From contig NZ_JNFG01000013.1 of assembly GCF_000729995.1 (NCBI RefSeq), forward strand, positions 1 to 64,000: DNA of 64,000 nucleotides. The letters are read 5' to 3'. Shown piece after piece: positions 56,374-64,000 of this stretch. The DNA comes from Caballeronia sordidicola. GTDB lineage: Bacteria; Pseudomonadota; Gammaproteobacteria; Burkholderiales; Burkholderiaceae. A model generated the notes under the pieces. That model was not told the origin of the DNA. It did no database searches and saw nothing but the letters and a program-made list of their open reading frames with translations. The translations under genes and the position numbers were made by a program. Within the stretch, counting starts at the first letter, position 1. Every line of letters starts with the position of its first letter.

Positions 56374-57369
56374 ATGCCGATGAAACCCGGGGACCTCGCG
56401 CTGCTCGACCTCGACCTGAACCTGATCCCGTATCTGGTCGCGATCGAGGACACGCGCAACGTGAGCCGTGCAGCCGAACAGCTTGGCGTGAGCCAGCCGC
56501 GAGTCAGCACGGCGCTCGGCCGCTTGCGCGTGTATTTCAACGACCCGCTGTTCGTGCGGACATCGCGCGGCATGGAGCCTACTCCACGTGCCCTCGCGCT
56601 TGTGCCCGTGGCTCGCGAGGCGCTGAACCGGATCGAGCGAGGATTGCTCGATACCCAGCACTTCGATCCCGCCGTCACCACCGATACCTTCGCCATCGCG
56701 CTCTCGGATGTCGGTGAAATCGTGTTCTTGCCGCGCCTGTTGCAGACGCTCGCCAGCGTCGCGCCACGGGCAAATCTGCGCTCTGTGTCGCTGAAACACG
56801 ATCAGGTCGAGCGGGGCCTGGAAAGCGGTGAAATCGATTTGGCCATCGGCTATTTCCCCGATCTCGCCGGCAACAATTTCTTTCAGCAGCGGCTCTTTTC
56901 GCATCGCTTCATTTGCCTGATGCGGCGCGATCACCCGTACTCGCGCGGCCCGCTGACGCTCGCGCAGTATGTGGAATGCGGCCACGCGGTCGTGCGGGCC
57001 GAGGGCCGAAGCCAGGAAATCCTCGAGAATTTCCTCGACAAGAAACGCATCCGCCGCCGCGCCGTGCTCGAGACGCCCCACTTCATGTCCTTGCCGTTCA
57101 TTCTGTCGCGTACCGACCTGATCGCGACGGTGCCGCACGCCATCGGCTATGCGTACGTGGCTGAACACGCGTCCATCACGTTGGCCGAACCGCCGCTGCC
57201 CTTGCCTAACTTCGACCTGAAGCAGCATTGGCATCGCAAGTTTCACAACGATCCGCGCACCATGTGGCTGCGCGGCGTGGTTGCGGCGCTTTTCAACGAT
57301 GAACTCGACGAATGGCCCAAACGGCCCAAGCGACCCGAGCAAGCGCGGCGGGAAGACAAACGCCGCTAA
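56374..57369 (+). CDS. LysR-family regulator, NahR/DntR/NodD-like
   Basis: A 331-residue LysR protein. The HTH reads LDLDLNLIPYLVAIEDTRNVSRAAEQLGVSQ followed by TALGRLRVYFNDPLFVRTSRG, wording typical of the NodD/NahR/DntR subgroup, which responds to aromatic compounds. The C-terminal 25 residues are Lys/Arg/Pro-rich. It starts 18 bp after the pcaR-like gene, so it is probably cotranscribed; its targets are not apparent. Confidence 0.87.
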   Translation: MPMKPGDLALLDLDLNLIPYLVAIEDTRNVSRAAEQLGVSQPRVSTALGRLRVYFNDPLFVRTSRGMEPTPRALALVPVAREALNRIERGLLDTQHFDPAVTTDTFAIALSDVGEIVFLPRLLQTLASVAPRANLRSVSLKHDQVERGLESGEIDLAIGYFPDLAGNNFFQQRLFSHRFICLMRRDHPYSRGPLTLAQYVECGHAVVRAEGRSQEILENFLDKKRIRRRAVLETPHFMSLPFILSRTDLIATVPHAIGYAYVAEHASITLAEPPLPLPNFDLKQHWHRKFHNDPRTMWLRGVVAALFNDELDEWPKRPKRPEQARREDKRR

Positions 57370-57431
57370 ACTGAGCACCTTGTTTCCTGTTAGGAAAGTG
57401 TCATGGATGCCGTTTTTTGGATGCCCGTGCT

Positions 57432-58400
57432 ATGGATGCGTTGACCAGTCTGCGAGTGTTCCGCGATGTTGTCGAAGCAGGCAGCTTTGTCAAAGCTGCC
57501 GAGCGGCTGGATATTTCCACGGCGATGACCAGCAAGCACGTCGCCAATCTTGAACGGCAACTGGGTGTTCGCTTGCTGAACAGGACGACGCGTCATCTGA
57601 GCCTGACGGAAGTTGGTAGTGTTTATTACGAGCAGTGCCGGGAAGCGCTGGATATCCTGCAAGCTGCTGAGGCTGCAGTCGGATCGCAAACCGATCAGCC
57701 GCGAGGCGTGCTGAAGATCACCGCGCCGGGCTGGTTCGCGACCGCGAAGTTCGCCGATATCCTGGTCGCGTATCGGGCGCGTTATCCGGACGTGCTGATC
57801 GATCTGCGACTGGAAAACCGCTTCGTCGATCTGGTGGAAGAAGGCTATGACATGGCGTTGCGGGCGACGTCTGAACCGTCCCCTACGATGATCGTGCGAC
57901 CGCTGTGCAAAGTACCGTTCGTGCTCGTGGGCTCGCCGGACTATCTGAAGCGGCGGGGTTATCCGCAGCGTCCCAGCGAACTGAGCGAACGTCATGAGAT
58001 TGTGCTGCCGACATACGTCAGTTTGGAAACCGTCGAATTCTCCGGTCCGGACGGCGTGTTCGCGGTGAAAAACAGTGCCGTGCTCAAGACCAACGACAGC
58101 TCCATGTCGCTGCAACTCGTGCGCGCGGGCATCGGCCTCGCCTACTTCCCCGAATGGATCGTGGCGCAGGAACTGGCGTCAGGCGCACTGACGCGCCTTT
58201 TCCCCGAGTACACGACGTTCGCACCACGCGTGTACGCCGTCTACACGAGCCGCAAATACATGACGACGAAGGTGCGGACGTTCATCGATTTCGTCTCGGA
58301 GGCGCTCGCCGCCGATGATTCCGTCGATGGTTCGATGCCGCGTCCGGCTGCCCCTGCCCGCTCGCGCGGATCTTCGCCAGCCGCCGGAAAACTAGGATAA
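57432..58400 (+). CDS. LysR-family regulator, CrgA-like
   Basis: A LysR protein of about 322 residues; an in-frame ATG at 57417 is an alternative start. HTH: DALTSLRVFRDVVEAGSFVKAAERLDISTAMTSKHVANLERQLG; then RLLNRTTRHLSLTEVG and effector domain from GVLKITAPGWFATAKFADIL. This wording matches the CrgA subgroup. It lies 62 bp after the previous LysR gene on the same strand. Effector and targets unknown. Confidence 0.88.
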   Translation: MDALTSLRVFRDVVEAGSFVKAAERLDISTAMTSKHVANLERQLGVRLLNRTTRHLSLTEVGSVYYEQCREALDILQAAEAAVGSQTDQPRGVLKITAPGWFATAKFADILVAYRARYPDVLIDLRLENRFVDLVEEGYDMALRATSEPSPTMIVRPLCKVPFVLVGSPDYLKRRGYPQRPSELSERHEIVLPTYVSLETVEFSGPDGVFAVKNSAVLKTNDSSMSLQLVRAGIGLAYFPEWIVAQELASGALTRLFPEYTTFAPRVYAVYTSRKYMTTKVRTFIDFVSEALAADDSVDGSMPRPAAPARSRGSSPAAGKLG

Positions 58401-58522
58401 ATCGTATTCAAATCACGTTGCCGCTCGTGTGAAGATCGCGCCACTTCGCTCGTTGGGTTCGCTGGAACCCACGATCGATGGCTCTTTTCCTTCCACTACC
58501 AAGACCACCAAGCGGGCGTGTG

Positions 58523-58900
58523 ATGAATTTCCCCTGGTTTCCGTTGATCCTCAATTTCGTGCTGTTGGCGGCGTTTGTATTTGTCTGCAACACGCTGAAC
58601 ACCGGACGTCGCGCGCCCGTGCTGAACGGCCCGCTGATTTTCATTGGCTTCTGTTGCCTCGCGATGCTGCTGGATTTCACGCTGACTTTCGTTTTTGCTT
58701 CAGCTACCACCACCGATCGTGAGCGATACATCGATCTATCGTCGTTGTCCGCTTGCGGTGAGCGCGCAGTGTCTTACGCGATTCCTTGCGTCGCCGCCGC
58801 CTTGATGGCTTTGAGGTTTCGCGCAAGGAGCCGAAGCCCGGTCGAGCAATCGGTGACTATTCATACGTCTGAATACACACAGTCGGAGTTGCGGTATTGA
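58523..58900 (+). CDS. Small membrane protein of unknown function
   Basis: A 125-residue protein with three predicted membrane helices (FPLILNFVLLAAFVFVCNTL, PLIFIGFCCLAMLLDFTLTFVFA, AVSYAIPCVAAALMAL) and a short charged tail. The start at 58523 avoids a Pro/Arg-rich extension, but neither it nor 58478 has a strong ribosome binding site. I do not recognise the family. Confidence 0.5.
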   Translation: MNFPWFPLILNFVLLAAFVFVCNTLNTGRRAPVLNGPLIFIGFCCLAMLLDFTLTFVFASATTTDRERYIDLSSLSACGERAVSYAIPCVAAALMALRFRARSRSPVEQSVTIHTSEYTQSELRY

Positions 58901-59054
58901 GTTTGTTGGTCATGTGGCCGGCCCGAACCGCGGATCGTGTTCCGGCATCCGGCACGCTGGCGGAATGAACGCCATTTGCGCGATGGAAGAGTGAAACTGA
59001 CGGGCTTTTGCATCAAATATGAGTCTGCAGGTTCTAAAACCAAAGAGTGTCTGA

Positions 59055-59060
59055 TATACT
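59055..59060 (+). promoter_or_regulatory. Probable -10 box of the tRNA-Pro gene
   Basis: TATACT lies 11 bp upstream of the tRNA 5-prime end; a weak TTCTAA sits 17 bp further upstream as a possible -35. Confidence 0.5.
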
Positions 59061-59070
59061 TTTCCTCTTT

Positions 59071-59147
59071 CGGGGCGTAGCGCAGCCTGGTAGCGTACCT
59101 GCATGGGGTGCAGGGGGTCGCAAGTTCAAATCTTGTCGCCCCGACCA
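59071..59147 (+). tRNA. tRNA-Pro (anticodon GGG)
   Basis: The cloverleaf folds well: acceptor CGGGGCG/CGCCCCG, D-arm GCGC..GCGT with AGCCTGGTA loop, anticodon stem CCTGC/GCAGG with loop ATGGGGT giving anticodon GGG, and T-arm GCAAG-TTCAAAT-CTTGT. The discriminator A and an encoded CCA end are present. It is followed 22 bp later by its own terminator. Confidence 0.95.
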
Positions 59148-59168
59148 AGATAGTAGTAGGAAAATCAA

Positions 59169-59200
59169 GGACTTAGCCTTAACGGGCTAAGTCCTTTTTT
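59169..59200 (+). terminator. Terminator after tRNA-Pro
   Basis: GGACTTAGCC, loop TTAACG, GGCTAAGTCC, then six T residues. Confidence 0.93.
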
Positions 59201-59253
59201 CTTGCTTCCAACGTTGACCGGCGGTCATGCCGCAGTGGACAGGCATAGGCTGC

Positions 59254-59377
59254 GCAATTGATTGCAAGACGGTTTGGCGATGGCGCGGGCGCGGTATCAC
59301 GCCAAGCTCACGCGCGGGTAGCAGCGACAAACGCAGGACATTGTAAGCAGACGCTTACACCGAGCAATTGATTGCAA
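59254..59377. repeat. Pair of 14-bp direct repeats downstream of tRNA-Pro
   Basis: GCAATTGATTGCAA occurs exactly at 59254-59267 and 59364-59377. The stretch between (and on to 59457) has no supported gene. The unit is partly palindromic. Confidence 0.65.
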
Positions 59378-59457
59378 CGAGGAGCGCTCGGCAAGCTTGC
59401 GCGGCAGGCGGGCGAGGAGAAATTAACTAGGGGGTGCAACAACGTCGAGAAGGGCTC

Positions 59458-59700
59458 TCAAGCTGCCGCTTTTCGGGACACGCAGGTCTTTTTATAGGTC
59501 TGCTTGTCGACCGTCGTCCGGCCATATTTGATCGCACACTCGCATGCTTCCTTCTCAGTGGCGAAGTCCCCAAGCGAACCAAGAGCGCGGTGACGGCCGT
59601 CAGGTCCTCGTAGAACTAACATGGAAGCGAACGATCCGGCAGAACCGACAGCCAAGGGGACCAATATCCAGCCCTTATATGGAACAGGAATGGCATGCAT
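59458..59700 (-). CDS. Small hypothetical protein
   Basis: An 80-residue protein (MHAIPVPYKGWILVPLAVGS at the N-terminus, KTCVSRKAAA at the C-terminus). The central DFATEKEACECAIKYGRTTVD is a plausible helix with two Cys. No signal peptide or known domain. It lies in the accessory patch after tRNA-Pro and is followed leftwards by the 14-bp repeats. Confidence 0.45.
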   Translation of the reverse strand: MHAIPVPYKGWILVPLAVGSAGSFASMLVLRGPDGRHRALGSLGDFATEKEACECAIKYGRTTVDKQTYKKTCVSRKAAA

Positions 59701-59756
59701 GTCAGTGTCCGCTTAATAATTATGGGTATTCCCACCCATAAATTTTAGGACACTCT

Positions 59757-60011
59757 TTACGGTTTTTCCGAGAACGCACACTGCTCATCGAACTGATCAA
59801 GTGCGACGATCAGGGCGTCAGCGCGTCGCAGCTGGGATGGCGACCTTTCGATGCAGTCCAGCAGATCGGCGACCCGGCGGCGCCAGTAGGGCGAGGTTAA
59901 GAAAGGATTGATCTCGATTTCGGACAGCGAATGCTGAATGATCGCCTCAATGTGGGCCAGTTCCTGATCAACCAGAGCGTGCATTGGCTGTCTTGACAAT
60001 AAGTTCACCAT
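59757..60011 (-). CDS. Small hypothetical helical protein (paralogue of the next gene)
   Basis: An 84-residue helical protein starting at 60011 (MVNLLSRQPMHALVDQELAH). The segment INPFLTSPYWRRRVADLLDC followed by LRRADALIVALDQ resembles the gene at 60246. No domain recognised; no signal peptide. It may be a remnant or a functional gene of a small island next to tRNA-Pro. Confidence 0.5.
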   Translation of the reverse strand: MVNLLSRQPMHALVDQELAHIEAIIQHSLSEIEINPFLTSPYWRRRVADLLDCIERSPSQLRRADALIVALDQFDEQCAFSEKP

Positions 60012-60245
60012 AGTATTTGTAGGATGATTGGGATGCGCAGCATGGGCCGCAATTGTACCCAACGACTGGATTCGAGCCCAAAATGCGACCGCGCGTACAC
60101 CTTACGTCCCCGAAGCGCCCTCAAACCTTCTTACGCTTCTTTTCCCGTTCGTCCAACGCCTTGACGACCCTGCCGGCCACGTTGTCGGCGAAGAGACCCA
60201 TCGTTTCGGTATCGAGGCGACAATCCGCAGACAGCCGTTCCCTGA

Positions 60246-60485
60246 TCAGCTCGCAGACAAGGCGTCGGCTGGCAAATCCCGGGAGATCTGACCGGTCGGC
60301 GCCACGGTGCCGATTAAATCGTGCAGAGCGGCTAACCGTACTTTGTCTTGGACCCGAAGTCCTGGGCGCGCCAGAAGACACTCTATGTGCGTAGACCAGT
60401 AGTTGCTGCGAATCAAGCGTGGACGCCGAACGAGCTCTTTCAGCGTCTTTTCCACCATGTCGATTTCTGCGCTTACCGACTTCAT
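60246..60485 (-). CDS. Small hypothetical helical protein (paralogue of the previous gene)
   Basis: A 79-residue protein starting at 60485 after GGAG. Its PRLIRSNYWSTHIECLLAR and KVRLAALHDLIG align with the corresponding parts of the 59757 gene, keeping the Tyr-Trp pair and the Leu spacing. Function unknown. An overlapping 142-codon frame on the same strand in another phase (60121-60549) is less protein-like. Confidence 0.5.
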   Translation of the reverse strand: MKSVSAEIDMVEKTLKELVRRPRLIRSNYWSTHIECLLARPGLRVQDKVRLAALHDLIGTVAPTGQISRDLPADALSAS

Positions 60486-60605
60486 TGCGGTCTCCGGTCC
60501 AATAGGTAGCGCTCTGTATGACGACAAGAATTGCGAAAACTTTAGCCAAAGTGCGGTGTGCGTCGCAAAAAAACCGCTCGAAAGTAACCGCGCAAGTGTG
60601 AGGAC

Positions 60606-60983
60606 ATGATGATCCGGCTAGCCGATGCGGTGCTCGTAGTGCACGCGCTGATCGCGCTATTTATCGTGGGCGGACTTCCTGCGATCTGGATTGGCTCCGG
60701 CCTCGGTTCGGAATGGGTACGCAGTCGGCTGTTCCGGCTGACTCATCTGTTTGCGATAGGCTTGGTGTCGGCCCTGTCACTGTTGGGATTGGCTTGCCCC
60801 CTGACCGTGCTGGAAGACTGGCTGCGCAATGGCTCAGTGGGGACGCAAGGTTTCATCCAGCGTTGGGTGAGCCGTTTGCTCTACTACGATGTGTCGGCGT
60901 GGGTGTTCACTCTCGCATACGTGGTGTTTGCTCTCATGGTGCTGCTGACCTGGCGCCTGGTTCCGCCCCGACCGCGCACGTAA
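60606..60983 (+). CDS. DUF2784 family membrane protein
   Basis: A 125-residue protein with four predicted membrane helices: LADAVLVVHALIALFIVGGL, LTHLFAIGLVSALSLLGLAC, and two near the C-terminus (VSAWVFTLAYVVFALMVLLTW). The CPLTVLEDWLRN motif between helices is the DUF2784 hallmark. GAGGA precedes the ATG. Function unknown. It stands alone before the convergent BON gene. Confidence 0.85.
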   Translation: MMIRLADAVLVVHALIALFIVGGLPAIWIGSGLGSEWVRSRLFRLTHLFAIGLVSALSLLGLACPLTVLEDWLRNGSVGTQGFIQRWVSRLLYYDVSAWVFTLAYVVFALMVLLTWRLVPPRPRT

Positions 60984-61062
60984 CTAGCGCACGTAACTAA
61001 CGCACCTAACTCGCAGGCGCTTTGCCGCGCTACGGGAAGCACTACGCAGACCTACAGCCAGC

Positions 61063-61800
61063 TCAAGCCCGCACCTGGATGTGATTAACGACGCCCTCGA
61101 TAGCATCCAGACACCAGGCGTCCTGTTCCGCCTGCCGTCTTTCGGCTTCGGTCGCCACCCAACCTGCCAGCGTGATCTTGTAGTTTTCTACATTGATGGT
61201 GATCTGCTCGGCGCGCACTCGCTGATCGGTTTCGAGCACCAGGTGCAAGGCCTCGGAAATCTCATCGTCGCCGTCCGCTTCGGCGGGCACGAGCTCCAGC
61301 AAGTTCACCACGTCGCGGCAGCCGCCGACCCACCAGGCGGTCACACTCGCCAGGCGCCTGTGAGACAAGCTGATCACTTGCCCCGTCAAGGTCACCACAC
61401 CGTCCTCGACCGTCACTTCGATGACGCCGCTGCCATCGTTGCCCGCCTGGTCCATGGTGCCGCGCACAACTTCGAGCTGGCCTTTAAGGCGTGCACAGAT
61501 CACGCAATTGCGGAAATCCATCGCCTGCGCCAGCCGGTCGCAGATATGAGTGCGCAGCTCGCCATCACCCACCGGCGGGTTGGCGATGACACGCAGTTGG
61601 TCAACCAGATGCATCCCCTCGCTGTGTAGCTGGGTCAACTGAAAAAGGCGTTTCTTGGATGCGATATCCGGCAGCTCGCCTGTCACCGTCAAGGCGTCGC
61701 CATCGAAACTCATATGAATAGGATGATTGTGGAGCTTCAGGTGGGATTCGCGTTCGAAGGCTGCCATCACCTGCTTCAAGACCGTATCGCTGCGTTGCAT
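61063..61800 (-). CDS. Triple-BON-domain protein
   Basis: A 245-residue protein built from three BON modules: residues about 20-75 (HMSFDGDALTVTGELPDIAS), 90-165 (EVTVEDGVVTLTGQVISLSH) and 180-245 (TINVENYKITLAGWVATEAE). BON domains bind phospholipid or other envelope components and occur in OsmY-like stress proteins. There is no signal peptide, so the site of action is unclear. It is 82 bp downstream of the ybaK-like gene on the same strand. Confidence 0.85.
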   Translation of the reverse strand: MQRSDTVLKQVMAAFERESHLKLHNHPIHMSFDGDALTVTGELPDIASKKRLFQLTQLHSEGMHLVDQLRVIANPPVGDGELRTHICDRLAQAMDFRNCVICARLKGQLEVVRGTMDQAGNDGSGVIEVTVEDGVVTLTGQVISLSHRRLASVTAWWVGGCRDVVNLLELVPAEADGDDEISEALHLVLETDQRVRAEQITINVENYKITLAGWVATEAERRQAEQDAWCLDAIEGVVNHIQVRA

Positions 61801-61882
61801 GATCTGTCTCGCGCAAAGGTTGGGTGGCGCAGCGCCCTTGATGCCGCACTGCGCAAGTCTTGCCGCATCAGGCGGGTGCCGT

Positions 61883-62371
61883 TCAAGTCTGCATACCCTG
61901 CGTGCGACGGGCGAAGCGTGTGCGCTCGGCCTGATCCATCAGATCCAGGAATTGATCCGTGCCCATGTGAATCAGCTCCTCATGATCGCCGGCCTCGAAA
62001 TAGACGTCCGGCTGGCTGGCGAGGCTCTCGTCAAGATAGGTGTACATGCCATAGGCAGTACACACCGGCGGAAGCGCTCCCACGTCGCAATCCTTGAATA
62101 GTTCCCGCAGATCGACCTCTTTGGCCAGCACCAGGTGGTGGCGTCCAGTCTGCGCCCAAAGCTCGGACAGCCGAACGGCGTAAGTCGATGGCAGCACAGC
62201 CGCCACATAGCCGTGTTCGTCCTCAAGAAGCACTGTCTTGGCGAGGCGATCGCCGGGAATATGCGCTGCCGCCGCTGTTTCGATGCTGGAATGGCTGTAC
62301 CGGTGATGCACGATTTCGTACCGGGAGCCCTTGCTGCGCAGGCAGTCCTGGAGAGTGGCAGACATTGACAT
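61883..62371 (-). CDS. YbaK/EbsC-family aminoacyl-tRNA deacylase-like protein
   Basis: A 162-residue protein starting at 62371 behind AAAGGAGG. Residues 12-150 fit the YbaK/ProRS-editing fold: YEIVHHRYSHSSIETAAAAHIPGDRLAKTVLLED, then VAAVLPSTYAVRLSEL and GALPPVCTAYGMYTYLDESL. Relatives hydrolyse mischarged Cys- or Ala-tRNA-Pro; here the conserved lysine is in the RLAKTVLL segment. It leads a two-gene leftward unit with the BON gene and is divergent from the EF-G-like gene. Confidence 0.86.
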   Translation of the reverse strand: MSMSATLQDCLRSKGSRYEIVHHRYSHSSIETAAAAHIPGDRLAKTVLLEDEHGYVAAVLPSTYAVRLSELWAQTGRHHLVLAKEVDLRELFKDCDVGALPPVCTAYGMYTYLDESLASQPDVYFEAGDHEELIHMGTDQFLDLMDQAERTRFARRTQGMQT

Positions 62372-62593
62372 GACGCACCTCCTTTGGAAGGAAGGAAACT
62401 TGAAACCATTGCGAATCATTCTTAAGGATAGTTCGCTTTCGCCGGCGTGTGAAAAATAGGCTGACGGCAGCGCTTTGACTGCGCAGGCATGACGACAAAC
62501 GGACAAACAGACGAAGAGACGATTACCCCGTATGGCACACGGATTCATTTTCGCCAATAATGGCCCCACATCCACGACTGGACGAGGGCGGCC

Positions 62594-64000
62594 ATGCGCT
62601 ACAGCCCCGATGCTATCCGTACCATCGCCCTGGTCGGGCATGCCGGGTGCGGCAAGACCTCGCTCATCGAAGCGCTGCTGCATCAGGGCGGCGCGCTCCA
62701 CGCGCCCGGCAGCGTGGAGCGAGGTACCACGGTCTGCGATTTCGACCCGCTCGAGCGGAAATACCATCACTCGCTGAACTCCGCCGTCGCCCATCTGCAC
62801 TACCGCGATTCACGCATCTATCTGCTGGATACGCCCGGCTATCCGGACTTTTTCGGGCCGTCGATCAGCGCCCTGCCCGCCGTGGAGACTGCCGCCATCG
62901 TCATCAATGCGCAGACGGGCATCGAAATGACCACCCGGCGCATGATGGCGTGGGCGGAAGATCGCAAGCTCTGCAGAATGATCATCGTGAACGGCATCGA
63001 CGGCGAAAAGGTCGATCTTCCCGGGCTTTTGACGCAAATTCAGGAGACCTTCGGCAAGGCGTGCCTACCGATCAACCTGCCGGCGCAGCGCAGCCGCCAA
63101 GTGGTGGATTGCTTTTTCAACCCGGCGGGCGACGCCGATTTCCTGTCGGTTGCGGCAGCGCACAATGCGCTGGTCGATCAAGTGGTCGAGATCGACGCCG
63201 CCTTGATGGAGCTCTACCTGGAGCAAGGCGAGGCCATCAGCCCGGAGCAGCTGCATGAGCCCTTCGAGCGGGCGCTGCGCGAAGGTCATCTGGTGCCAAT
63301 CTGCTTCACGTCGGCAGTCAACGGCGCGGGCATCGCGGAATTGCTCGACGTGTTCGTCCGGCTCCTGCCCAACCCCATGGAAGGCAACCCGCCGCTCTTC
63401 TACCGCGATGCCGGCGACCGCCGGGAAGTCGTGCGCGCCGAACCGGTCGCGGACAAGCATGTGCTGGCCCACGCCTTCAAGATCGTGATGGACCCGTACA
63501 TCGGCAAGATGGCCGTGTTTCGCATCCATCAGGGCACGATCAGGCGCGATAGCCAGCTTTATATTGGTGACGCTCGCCAGCCGTTCAGGGTCGCGCATCT
63601 GTTTATGCTGCAAGGCAAAGAACACATTGATGTCAGCCAGGCAGGTCCAGGCGATATCTGCGCCACGGCCAAGGTCGACGAGATCGGTTTCGATGCCGTG
63701 CTGCATGACTCTCCCGAAGACGGCAACATCCACCTGACCCCGCTCGACTTTCCCACCTCCATCTATGGTCTGGCGATCGAGCCGGCACGCCGGGGCAACG
63801 AGCAACGCCTCTGGGAAATACTGCAAAAGTTGACGGCGGAAGACCCGTGCCTGCGCATCGACCACCCCGTCGGCACTAACGAGACGGTGGTGCGAGGCTT
63901 GGGCGAGCTGCACCTGCGGCACATGCTGGAACGACTGTCCGAGCAGTACAAGCTCGAGGTGGTGACGCGGCCGCCGAAGATCGCCTATCGGGAGACCATC
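62594..64000 (+). CDS. EF-G-like GTPase with altered motifs (partial, runs off the right edge)
   Basis: The first 469 residues of a protein related to elongation factor G. G1 is GHAGCGKT (residues 15-22). G3 reads DTPGYPDF (79-86), with Tyr where canonical EF-G has the catalytic His. G4 reads NGID (133-136) rather than NKxD, and G5 is TSAVNGAG. Domain II/III segments follow (AHAFKIVMDPYIGKMAVFRI; GTNETVVRGLGELHLRHMLE). The start at 62594 has GAGGGCGG upstream. It is probably a paralogous translation-factor-like GTPase rather than the housekeeping fusA, which lies in the rpsL operon. It is divergent from the ybaK-BON pair. Confidence 0.82.
   Translation, partial: MRYSPDAIRTIALVGHAGCGKTSLIEALLHQGGALHAPGSVERGTTVCDFDPLERKYHHSLNSAVAHLHYRDSRIYLLDTPGYPDFFGPSISALPAVETAAIVINAQTGIEMTTRRMMAWAEDRKLCRMIIVNGIDGEKVDLPGLLTQIQETFGKACLPINLPAQRSRQVVDCFFNPAGDADFLSVAAAHNALVDQVVEIDAALMELYLEQGEAISPEQLHEPFERALREGHLVPICFTSAVNGAGIAELLDVFVRLLPNPMEGNPPLFYRDAGDRREVVRAEPVADKHVLAHAFKIVMDPYIGKMAVFRIHQGTIRRDSQLYIGDARQPFRVAHLFMLQGKEHIDVSQAGPGDICATAKVDEIGFDAVLHDSPEDGNIHLTPLDFPTSIYGLAIEPARRGNEQRLWEILQKLTAEDPCLRIDHPVGTNETVVRGLGELHLRHMLERLSEQYKLEVVTRPPKIAYRETI

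Noticed and set aside
55630..57378. A 582-codon reverse frame opposite the IclR and LysR genes
   Set aside because: Antisense of two recognised regulators.
1..64000. CRISPR array, complete insertion sequence, prophage or rRNA operon
   Set aside because: No regularly spaced repeats, paired terminal inverted repeats around a transposase, phage structural genes or rRNA signatures were seen.

Overview
The window is high-GC DNA from a beta-proteobacterium of the Burkholderiaceae, most like Paraburkholderia, Caballeronia or Burkholderia. This rests on recognised protein families and gene order (odhA-odhB-lpdA-zapE, scpB-rluB next to rimP-nusA-infB-rbfA-truB, pcaIJFBDC); no database search was run. 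Most of it is ordinary chromosomal backbone. Accessory patches lie at about 2-8 kb, 36-41 kb, 43-49 kb and 59-64 kb.

Layout: 1-2.1 kb is the start of a Tad/Flp pilus locus read leftwards (flp, cpaA-type prepilin peptidase, TadE-like pseudopilin, cpaB cut by the window edge). 2.1-7.9 kb holds a repeat-rich glycine/threonine/serine lipoprotein behind a long upstream region with clustered CGTTACG words, an orphan two-partner-secretion (TpsB-type) outer-membrane protein and a DUF2147 protein. 8-16 kb carries a solitary transposase-domain protein, zapE and the 2-oxoglutarate dehydrogenase genes, followed by typA/bipA to 17.9 kb. 18.3-23.4 kb is a MarR-controlled tripartite EmrAB-type efflux operon. 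23.5-33.8 kb is a long leftward information-processing block: scpB, rluB, then rimP-nusA-infB and rbfA-truB. 34.2-36.6 kb has an aminotransferase and a LysR regulator.

36.6-41.3 kb is sparse: a second solitary transposase-domain protein, several small exported or hypothetical proteins, a YdcF-type membrane protein and an ABM monooxygenase. 41.3-43.2 kb has a candidate structured RNA and bamC, here without dapA upstream. 43.7-45.5 kb is a DUF2844-DUF3443 pair; the DUF3443 lipoprotein carries two DTGS/DSGS motifs of the pepsin type. 45.7-49.5 kb is a trimeric autotransporter adhesin followed by an OmpA-like lipoprotein. 50-55.3 kb is the lower protocatechuate branch of the beta-ketoadipate pathway (pcaIJFBDC), with a divergent IclR regulator and two LysR regulators behind it. 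59.07 kb is tRNA-Pro(GGG), followed by a short patch of unknown small genes. 60.6-64 kb holds a DUF2784 membrane protein, a triple-BON protein, a YbaK-type deacylase and a divergent EF-G-like GTPase cut by the right edge.

No CRISPR array, rRNA, complete insertion sequence or prophage was seen. The best leads for new biology are the putative aspartic-protease-fold DUF3443 lipoprotein with its DUF2844 partner, the orphan TpsB beside a repetitive lipoprotein, the EF-G-like protein with altered GTPase motifs, the structured RNA candidate near 41.4 kb, and the regulatory repeats at 2.7 kb and 43.5 kb.
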